From: a candidate division KSB1 bacterium
Lineage (GTDB): Bacteria; Electryoneota; RPQS01
Assembly: GCA_016214895.1 (NCBI GenBank)
Contig: JACRMR010000008.1
Location: forward strand, 186,001 to 250,000
Direction: 5' to 3'
Length of the DNA: 64,000 bases
A model generated the notes under the pieces. That model did no database searches, was not told the DNA's origin, and saw only the letters and a list, made by a program, of their open reading frames with translations. Every line of letters starts with the position of its first letter. The stretch's first letter is position 1. The position numbers and the translations under genes were made by a program. This document shows positions 57,743 to 64,000 of this stretch, in pieces.

Positions 57743-59284
57743 TTAGAGCGGGATATTGCCGTGTTTTTTGCGCGGGTTGGCATCGACCTTGTGCTCGAGT
57801 AGTTGCAATCCGGCGATCAGGCGCGAACGCGTGTCGGCCGGGTCGATCACTTCATCGACGTAGCCGCGCGCGGCGGCGGAGTAGGGATTCGCGAATTTCT
57901 CGGTGTATTCGGCGACCTTTTCATCCTTGGTCTTGCCGGGGTCGGCGGCGGCCTTGATTTCGCGGGCAAAGATGATCTCGACGGCACCGGCGGCACCCAT
58001 GACGGCGATTTCCGCGGACGGCCAGGCGAAGTTGAGGTCGCCGCGGATGTGCTTGGAATTCATGACGTCATACGCACCCCCGTAGGCTTTACGGGTGATG
58101 ACGGTGATTTTGGGGACGGTGGATTCACAAAACGCGTAGAGCAGTTTGGCGCCATTGCTGATGATGCCGCGCCACTCCTGGTCGGTCCCGGGCAGGAAGC
58201 CGGGCACATCTTCAAAGACGATGAGCGGGATGTTAAACGCGTCGCAGAAGCGCACGAAGCGCGCGCCCTTGCGTGAGGAGTCGATGTCGAGGCAACCGGC
58301 CAGCACCGCGGGCTGATTCGCGACGATGCCAACGGAGTAGCCGCCGATGCGGGCGAAGCCCACGACGATATTCTGCGCCCAATCGCGATGCACTTCGAGG
58401 AAGGAATCCGCGTCCACCACGCGCGTGATGACGTCCTTGATGTCATAGGGCTTGTTGGCATTGTCCGGGATCAGCATGCGCAAGGACTCGTCCTGGATCG
58501 GCTGATCGGGCGCGGGCAGCCGCGGTGGATCTTCGAGGTTGTTCTGCGGCATGTACGAGACCAGGCGGCGAATCGTCATCAGACAGTCGGCCTCATCCTC
58601 GTTGGCGAAGTGCGCGACGCCGGAGCGTCCCGCGTGGGTATCCGCGCCGCCGAGGTCCTCGCTCGAAATATCCTCGTGGGTGACGGTCTTCACGACTTTG
58701 GGTCCGGTGACAAACATGTAGCTTGTTTTGCGGACCATGAGGGTAAAGTCCGTGATCGCGGGACTGTACACGGCACCTCCGGCGCAGGGTCCGAGTACCG
58801 CGGAGATTTGCGGGACGACGCCGGACGCCAGCGTGTTGCGGAGGAAGATCTCGGCATAGGCGCCGAGCGAAACGACGCCTTCCTGCACGCGGGCGCCGCC
58901 GGAGTCGTTCAGGCCGATCACGGGCGCGCCCGTCTTCATGGCCATATCCATGATCTTGCAGATCTTTTCGCCATGCGCTTCGGAGAGCGAACCGCCGAAC
59001 GCGGTGAAGTCCTGCGAAAACAAATAAACATTCCGGCCGTCAATGCGTCCGAAACCGGTCACGACGCCGTCGCCGAGGATTTGCTGTTCGTCGAGGCCGA
59101 AATCGTGGGAGTGATGCATGACCAGCGCATCCAATTCAACGAACGAGCCGGGATCGAGCAGGATATGGATCCGCTCCCGCGCGGTCAGCTTGCCTTTGGC
59201 GTGTTGGGCCAGAATGCGGTCTTCGCCGCCGCCCAACTGCGCCTGAGCCCGCCGCTCATTCAGAATTTGCAGTTTGTCCAGCAT
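57743..59284 (-). CDS. Acyl-CoA carboxylase beta subunit (propionyl-CoA type)
   Basis: A 513-residue carboxyltransferase transferring the carboxyl group from biotin to an acyl-CoA or, in decarboxylase complexes, the reverse. Two crotonase-like domains: [20 protein letters not shown] and [17 protein letters not shown] (N-terminal oxyanion hole), [16 protein letters not shown] and [20 protein letters not shown] (C-terminal). N-terminus [20 protein letters not shown] is typical of PccB/MmdA. No biotin carboxylase or biotin-carrier gene is in the window, so the substrate (propionyl-CoA or methylmalonyl-CoA) is inferred from family. Confidence 0.93.
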   Translation of the reverse strand: MLDKLQILNERRAQAQLGGGEDRILAQHAKGKLTARERIHILLDPGSFVELDALVMHHSHDFGLDEQQILGDGVVTGFGRIDGRNVYLFSQDFTAFGGSLSEAHGEKICKIMDMAMKTGAPVIGLNDSGGARVQEGVVSLGAYAEIFLRNTLASGVVPQISAVLGPCAGGAVYSPAITDFTLMVRKTSYMFVTGPKVVKTVTHEDISSEDLGGADTHAGRSGVAHFANEDEADCLMTIRRLVSYMPQNNLEDPPRLPAPDQPIQDESLRMLIPDNANKPYDIKDVITRVVDADSFLEVHRDWAQNIVVGFARIGGYSVGIVANQPAVLAGCLDIDSSRKGARFVRFCDAFNIPLIVFEDVPGFLPGTDQEWRGIISNGAKLLYAFCESTVPKITVITRKAYGGAYDVMNSKHIRGDLNFAWPSAEIAVMGAAGAVEIIFAREIKAAADPGKTKDEKVAEYTEKFANPYSAAARGYVDEVIDPADTRSRLIAGLQLLEHKVDANPRKKHGNIPL

Positions 59285-59297
59285 AGATGATATGAGT

Positions 59298-61484
59298 TTA
59301 CAGCATTCCGCTGCGCTTGCGGAGCATCCATTCGGCGGCGAGCAGAGCGATGACGATCCAGAGCATGGTTGACTTGTTCCACAAGGGGATTTCGCGCTTG
59401 CTGGTCACGACGCGGGATTCCGGCTGAATTGCATTGAGCAGAGCCGCGGCACCGGACGCCGGCGCAAATGAGCCGTTGGAGAGTTCCGCTACTCTTGTTA
59501 GTATATCAAACCGCGCGCGCGGGTCAACGAGCTCGATATTGAATGCTTCGACGCCGAAGATCCCGCCATCCGAACCGAGCGTGTCCGTTCCGGCGAGCGC
59601 CCGCCCGCTGAACCGATACTCGCCTTCCGCCCAGGGGACCAAGTCGCCCTCGTAGCGGCCATTGCCGCGGCTTCGCATAGGAACGCGCTCGGCGCGATCG
59701 CCTGACGTCGCGGTAAGGTCGATGGTGGCGTCGTCGCGCGGCTGGAGGTCCGAGCCATAGACCTGCGCGATGAATCGCGCGCGTTCTCCACCGGAATAGA
59801 GTTTTTTGGCGGTCTTGATGATGACCCGTCGTTCTTCGGCGGGGGCAATCAGCCACTTGACGGTTCGCGACATCAGTTCATCATAGAACGTCGCCGCGTT
59901 TCCGCCGGACGCGAGCTGCAGCCTCCAGCGTTGGGTACCCCAGCAGAAGATCGCGGCTCCGCGGCGACCGGGAAAACACCAGTAAGCCACGGCCGGCTCG
60001 TCTTCGGGGATTCCCAGCGCCGCGCGGGACAAGCGGGCGACGACTTGCACTCCGGCGTCCACGCGGTAGTTGCCGTTCCCGCCGAAGGCGGGCGGAAGCG
60101 CGGACCATTCCGCGGGCAGTGGATTCTTGCTGGCGAGAGCGGGATGAGTGCCGGACTCGCGCAGCGTGACGCGCTCCGCGGAGGGCAACTGCTTGGTCAG
60201 CTCAAACGGCAGCAGCTCTCTGAGCTGGGCCAAACGGCCGGAGGCGACTTGGCCGCCCGCGAGAAATAGTACGGGGATGCGCTGGTCCGTTGCCGCTCGG
60301 AGCAGGGTGTTGAGCGTGGATTCGGAGGTGAACCGGGTCGGGAAATTGGCGAGGATGATCAGCTTGGCCGCTTCCAGTTCGGAGGCGGTGGGCGCGTCGT
60401 TGCGGTCGATGAATTTGCCCTGTCCGGCCTCGACGAACGCAGTCAGCTCGATGGTGGAGTCCATTTCGAGGGACTGGCGAAGCATCGTCAGGTCGGGCGC
60501 GGGCGGACCGGACAGGATTACGACCCGTGATTTGTTTTCGAGCACGGTGATGATGACCGAGCGTCGGTTATTGTCGGCTGTGACTTCGCCGGGAACGCTA
60601 TCGAGCACCGCGGTAACCCGGAGATCGCCGACGGAAGCGGCTTCGAACTCCATGCTGACGGTCAGCTCGGTTTGGTCCTCGGTGAACCGCAGATTCTCCT
60701 CCCCGAGCGGCGCACCCTGCGGTCCGAGTAGCCGCAGGCGCGCGGACCGGGACTTGAGCCCTTTGGCGCGCACACGCAAGTCCACGGGAACACGCGAATG
60801 GAGGTAGGTGAGTTCGTTGGTCAGGATGTCGGCGATGACCGCGTCGTTTCGTGAACTCGTATCGCCGAGACCGATCGTGTGAATCGGTATGGCCGCCGAG
60901 CTGGCTTCACGTTCCGGACTTGCGCCCAGATTGTAAGAGCCATCGGTGAGCATGATCATGCCAACCAGGTTTTCGGCGGCGAGGGCCTTCCGCGCTGTGC
61001 GCCAAGCACCCGCCAGGTCGGTTCCCACGCCCGCCGCAGGCAAGCGCTGGAGCGAATCGAACGGGCACTCAGTGGCGGTATCGGCGAAGCTGAACGTTCG
61101 AAGCTGCACACGCTCGGCCAGGTGTTTCAACTCTGGTGAGCGCAGCAGGGCGTTGGTGGTCGCCAAGCGGTTGTCGCCGAGCGCGGACACGTCCATCGAA
61201 GCAGACTTGTCAACCAGCAGGGCCACGGTCGGCCGCTGGCGCTCCGAGCGGAAGAAGCTCAAGACCGGTTCGAAGAGCATCAACAAGATCAGGATGAGGG
61301 CGAGGCTGCGCAGGAGCCAAAGCACGGTGCGGCGCACGGCAGCGACCGGCGGGAGCGTGTAGCGATAGACCACGACGGCCAGCGCGACGGCGGCGATCGC
61401 GAGCAGGACATAGAACCAGACGCTGGACCCGAATGTCAGCCGAAAATTGGAGAGCAAGAGGGGTGGAATTGAGGGGGCTGACAC
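59298..61484 (-). CDS. vWA-domain membrane protein
   Basis: A 728-residue protein. GTG start at 61484 directly after the tsaD stop. Two N-terminal membrane helices ([19 protein letters not shown] and [19 protein letters not shown]) precede a vWA domain with the metal site VDKSASMD (DxSxS) and [10 protein letters not shown]. The next part ([20 protein letters not shown] through LIILANFP) is flavodoxin/GATase1-like. A beta domain and a final membrane helix ([15 protein letters not shown]) close it. The layout is that of the large BatA-type vWA/GATase-like proteins of FCB and Planctomycetes; the function is unknown. Confidence 0.75.
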   Translation of the reverse strand: MSAPSIPPLLLSNFRLTFGSSVWFYVLLAIAAVALAVVVYRYTLPPVAAVRRTVLWLLRSLALILILLMLFEPVLSFFRSERQRPTVALLVDKSASMDVSALGDNRLATTNALLRSPELKHLAERVQLRTFSFADTATECPFDSLQRLPAAGVGTDLAGAWRTARKALAAENLVGMIMLTDGSYNLGASPEREASSAAIPIHTIGLGDTSSRNDAVIADILTNELTYLHSRVPVDLRVRAKGLKSRSARLRLLGPQGAPLGEENLRFTEDQTELTVSMEFEAASVGDLRVTAVLDSVPGEVTADNNRRSVIITVLENKSRVVILSGPPAPDLTMLRQSLEMDSTIELTAFVEAGQGKFIDRNDAPTASELEAAKLIILANFPTRFTSESTLNTLLRAATDQRIPVLFLAGGQVASGRLAQLRELLPFELTKQLPSAERVTLRESGTHPALASKNPLPAEWSALPPAFGGNGNYRVDAGVQVVARLSRAALGIPEDEPAVAYWCFPGRRGAAIFCWGTQRWRLQLASGGNAATFYDELMSRTVKWLIAPAEERRVIIKTAKKLYSGGERARFIAQVYGSDLQPRDDATIDLTATSGDRAERVPMRSRGNGRYEGDLVPWAEGEYRFSGRALAGTDTLGSDGGIFGVEAFNIELVDPRARFDILTRVAELSNGSFAPASGAAALLNAIQPESRVVTSKREIPLWNKSTMLWIVIALLAAEWMLRKRSGML

Positions 61485-62501
61485 TTATTGGATGGTGGTC
61501 ACGTTGACGGCGTCAAGCGGCCAGCGCGGCAGCGCGGCGTCGTTCGCATCCGGCATGGCGGCGCGTTCGAGTTTGTAGGCCAAGTACCCGATCATGGCGG
61601 CGTTATCCCCGCAGTATTGCAGAGCGGGGTAGTAGAATGGAATCGCGGAGGCGCTGGCGCTCGACGATAGCCGGGTTCGCAAGAGGGAGTTCGCGGCTAC
61701 TCCGCCGGCGCAGAGGAGCGCGCGCGGTTGGAGCGTCGATATGGCGCGCCGGGTCTTGAGAACGATGGACTGCACGGCGGCTTCGCGGAAGGCGGCGAAC
61801 AAGTCGCGGAAGTCCGACTCGCTCGGCGATCCACCGAGATCGCGCAGGGCATAGAGGAACGCGGTCTTCAGACCGGAGAAGCTGAAATCGTATGAGTTAT
61901 CCTGCATCGGAACGGCGAACTTGAAGCGTCGAGGATTGCCTTGTTCGGCCAATGAATCAAGCGACGCGCCGGCGGGAAACGGCAGGCCGCCGAGCTTTCC
62001 GACCTTGTCGAACGCTTCCCCAACGGCATCGTCGATGGTGGAACCGAGCAGGCGATATTCCCGCAGTCCAAGTACTTCGACCAGCAGCGTGTGACCGCCA
62101 CTGGCAACGAGTCCGAGGAACGGCAACGGCAGTTGACCGTGTTCGATTTCAGGCGACCAGAGATGCGCTTCGATATGATGGATTCCGCGAAACGGCTTGT
62201 TCGCCGCGAGGGCCAGACCCCGGCAGAAGTTCGTACCGACGAGCAGTGAGCCGACCAACCCGGGCCCGCGTGTAGCGGCGAACAGATCTACGGAAATTGG
62301 ATTGACGCCGGCCGCGCATAGTGCTTCGTGAGCGAGCACGGGAAGCAACTCCAGATGGGACCGTCCCGCGAGCTCGGGGACCACTCCGCCATACTGGGCG
62401 TGCACGGACTGGGTCTCCGTTCGTGTCGCCAGGACATCGGTATCCGATAGAATGGAGCAGGAGCTCTCGTCGCAGCTCGACTCGATTGCAAGCGTAATCA
62501 T
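61485..62501 (-). CDS. tsaD: tRNA N6-adenosine threonylcarbamoyltransferase TsaD
   Basis: Catalytic subunit making t6A37 on ANN-decoding tRNAs. The metal site HHIEAHLWSPE, GLVASGGHTLLVEV, DDAVGEAFDKVGKLGG, CAGGVAANSLLR and YCGDNAAMIGYLAY are all in place. Length 338 is normal. The start ATG overlaps the stop of the class II aldolase gene (ATGA). Confidence 0.97.
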   Translation of the reverse strand: MITLAIESSCDESSCSILSDTDVLATRTETQSVHAQYGGVVPELAGRSHLELLPVLAHEALCAAGVNPISVDLFAATRGPGLVGSLLVGTNFCRGLALAANKPFRGIHHIEAHLWSPEIEHGQLPLPFLGLVASGGHTLLVEVLGLREYRLLGSTIDDAVGEAFDKVGKLGGLPFPAGASLDSLAEQGNPRRFKFAVPMQDNSYDFSFSGLKTAFLYALRDLGGSPSESDFRDLFAAFREAAVQSIVLKTRRAISTLQPRALLCAGGVAANSLLRTRLSSSASASAIPFYYPALQYCGDNAAMIGYLAYKLERAAMPDANDAALPRWPLDAVNVTTIQ

Positions 62502-63169
62502 GAAGGCGGCGAGGCCTTCGCGCTACCCGGCCCCGGGGAAGCAGTCCGCAGCTCGGCAAGCTGGGTCTCTGTGAGCGGCATGGTCCGGCCAAGGATTGTC
62601 GCCTGAATCTCGGCGACGGCGAGGAATTCGGCGCGTTCCATCCGGTGCAGCGCTTCCGTGATCGTGCCGCCGACCGTGACCGAACCGTGATTAGCGAGGA
62701 TGTAAACGCCGGCATCACGGTCCGTGGCGATCAGTGTCTCGCCGAGCGCTGCGGTGCCCGGGCTGACAAATGGCACCAGCGCCACACGACCGAGCAGTAA
62801 CGCGGATTCCGCGAGCAGGCTTGCGTCCGGTACGCGACGCGCCACCGCGAACGCGGTCAGGCCGGGCGCATGCGCATGCAGTACACAGGCGATTTCGGGA
62901 CGAGCGCGATACAGGGTCTGGTGCAACCGCCATTCGCTCGATCCGCCCTCAGGCGCGGGATCGTCGACTCCACTGACCACAAAGTCGTCCTGCCGCAGCT
63001 CCCGTTTTTCGATCGCTTTGCGGGTCAAGACGACTCGGGTCGCATCGAGGCGGGCGGAGAAATTGCCGTCCGTGGCGGGGAGACAGTGGGCGGCGGCGAG
63101 CACCCTCGCGACATGCTGCAATTCGCGGATGACGGCTGCGAGGTGCCCCTCCACCCTATTGCACCCCAC
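62498..63169 (-). CDS. Class II aldolase/adducin family protein
   Basis: A 223-residue Zn-dependent aldolase-fold enzyme. Substrate loop [10 protein letters not shown] (GN.S.R), zinc ligands in LHAHAPGL (HxH) and a third His in [11 protein letters not shown], with the catalytic acid expected in the [10 protein letters not shown] region. Relatives include fuculose-1-phosphate aldolase, ribulose-5-phosphate epimerase and methylthioribulose dehydratase (MtnB); the sequence alone does not decide. It overlaps serS by 14 bases and tsaD by 4. Confidence 0.85.
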   Translation of the reverse strand: MGCNRVEGHLAAVIRELQHVARVLAAAHCLPATDGNFSARLDATRVVLTRKAIEKRELRQDDFVVSGVDDPAPEGGSSEWRLHQTLYRARPEIACVLHAHAPGLTAFAVARRVPDASLLAESALLLGRVALVPFVSPGTAALGETLIATDRDAGVYILANHGSVTVGGTITEALHRMERAEFLAVAEIQATILGRTMPLTETQLAELRTASPGPGSAKASPPS

Positions 63170-64000
63170 CAGGCGTAATCAATCCGAATCCGGTATATTT
63201 CTTCAATGCGGCCGGAACGGTGAAGGTTCCGTCGTCATTTTGACAGGATTCAAGCATGGCGACGATGACGCGGGATGTGGCGAGGCCGGAGCCGTTTAGC
63301 GTATGCACGTATTCCGGTTTGCCGGACTCCTTGCGACGGAAGCGGATGTTAGCGCGCCGTGCCTGAAAGGACTCGAAATTGGAGCAGGAGGAGACCTCGA
63401 GCCAGCGTTTTTCGGCGGGAGCCCAGACCTCGAGATCGTAACACTTCGCGGCGCCGAACGAAAGGTCGCCGGTGCACAGCAGCAGGACGCGATAGCGTAG
63501 GTTCAGCGCTTCGAGCAACGCCGTTGCGTCGGTTACCATGGATTCCAGTTCATCGTAGGACGTCTCCGGAACGACGAACTTTACCATCTCGACTTTGTTG
63601 AATTGATGGACGCGGAGGAATCCGCGCGTGTCCTTGCCGTAGGATCCCGCTTCACGCCGGAAGCAGGGTGAATATCCGCAATAACGAATCGGGAGTTGCG
63701 CTTCGGGCAGCAACTCATCGCGATGGAAGTTCGTAATCGGGACTTCAGCCGTGGGAATCAGGAACAAGTCGTCGATTTCGCAGTGGTAGAGCTGGTCCTC
63801 AAATTTCGGCAGTTGCGCGGTGCCTTCGAGGCTGGTGCGATTGACGACAAACGGAGTTGAGATTTCGGTGTACTTGCCGGCCGTGCGGTGCGAATCGAGG
63901 AAGAAGTTGATCAGCGCGCGTTCGAGAATAGCGCCGGGACCGACGTAAACCGGGAAGCCCGGTTCGGTAATCTTGGTGCCGCGGGGGAAGTCGAGCATCT
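63156..64000 (-). CDS. serS: Seryl-tRNA synthetase (C-terminal part)
   Basis: Class IIa synthetase for tRNA-Ser, and also the enzyme that charges tRNA-Sec with serine, relevant here because of the selC gene at 12297. Only about 281 residues of the catalytic core are inside the window; the N-terminal coiled-coil arm and the start lie beyond 64000. Motif 2 ([20 protein letters not shown]) and motif 3 ([17 protein letters not shown]) are intact, as are [14 protein letters not shown] and [16 protein letters not shown]. Confidence 0.96.
   Translation of the reverse strand, partial: MLDFPRGTKITEPGFPVYVGPGAILERALINFFLDSHRTAGKYTEISTPFVVNRTSLEGTAQLPKFEDQLYHCEIDDLFLIPTAEVPITNFHRDELLPEAQLPIRYCGYSPCFRREAGSYGKDTRGFLRVHQFNKVEMVKFVVPETSYDELESMVTDATALLEALNLRYRVLLLCTGDLSFGAAKCYDLEVWAPAEKRWLEVSSCSNFESFQARRANIRFRRKESGKPEYVHTLNGSGLATSRVIVAMLESCQNDDGTFTVPAALKKYTGFGLITPGGVQ

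Overview
The window is bacterial chromosomal DNA with high G+C (roughly 60%) and very dense gene packing. Many neighbouring genes overlap by four bases, the start codon sharing its last bases with the TGA stop of the gene upstream. A secreted protein ends in an FPNPFN-type sorting domain, and another carries PNGGE-type Ig-like repeats. Both are typical of the Fibrobacteres-Chlorobi-Bacteroidetes (FCB) superphylum and related candidate phyla, so the source is probably an uncultured FCB-type bacterium; the exact phylum cannot be read from the window. The genome decodes selenocysteine, because an intact tRNA-Sec gene lies at 12297-12391.

Layout. 1-12023 (+): end of gpmI, four envelope-polysaccharide genes (a GT-C membrane protein, a flippase, two glycosyltransferases), folD, a nuclease-helicase fusion, a DUF2723 membrane protein and mpl. 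12024-15642: repeat mosaic, tRNA-Sec, pckG, a 96-bp tandem palindrome array and a CsgG-like exported protein. 15850-17371: promoter and a secreted beta-propeller-like protein. 17526-20123 (-): leuS with in-frame repeat insertions. 20280-24700: accessory island holding a lower-G+C AlbA_2/TPR protein, a REP-associated transposase (RAYT) with its REP palindromes, a HEPN/MNT pair and a DUF4256 gene. 25168-30622 (-): hydrolase, DedA, tRNA-Pro(CGG), pcm, two cupredoxin-type secreted proteins and tRNA-Pro(GGG).

30629-43478 (-) is the classic translation and RNA-metabolism cluster, transcribed rimP, nusA, infB, ylxP, rbfA, nrnA, truB, ribF, rpsO, pnp, then an M16 peptidase, dut and a MerR-type regulator. 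43629-51937 (-): a membrane TPR protein, tRNA-Arg(CCT), a GlcD-like oxidase, acylphosphatase, a secreted FN3 protein, and purM-plsY-gpsA-asnS. 52095-54574 (+): a bd-oxidase-like subunit fused to cytochrome c, with a membrane partner. 54678-54935 (-): tRNA-Leu(CAA) preceded by a candidate structured RNA. 55102-56652 (+): tandem-domain ThyX. 56754-64000 (-): a small exported protein, a membrane-anchored receiver domain, an acyl-CoA carboxylase beta subunit, a vWA membrane protein, tsaD, a class II aldolase and the end of serS.

The most unusual content is the palindromic repeat ecology. A REP-like element exists in two covarying subfamilies; one copy lies in frame inside the RAYT gene, other copies are arranged as 96-bp tandem units, and unrelated palindromes are inserted in frame in leuS. 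Other points worth following up are the cytochrome c/bd-type fusion, the candidate small RNA upstream of tRNA-Leu, the two-domain ThyX with complementary motif decay, and two apparent CTG start codons in CTGA stop-start overlaps.
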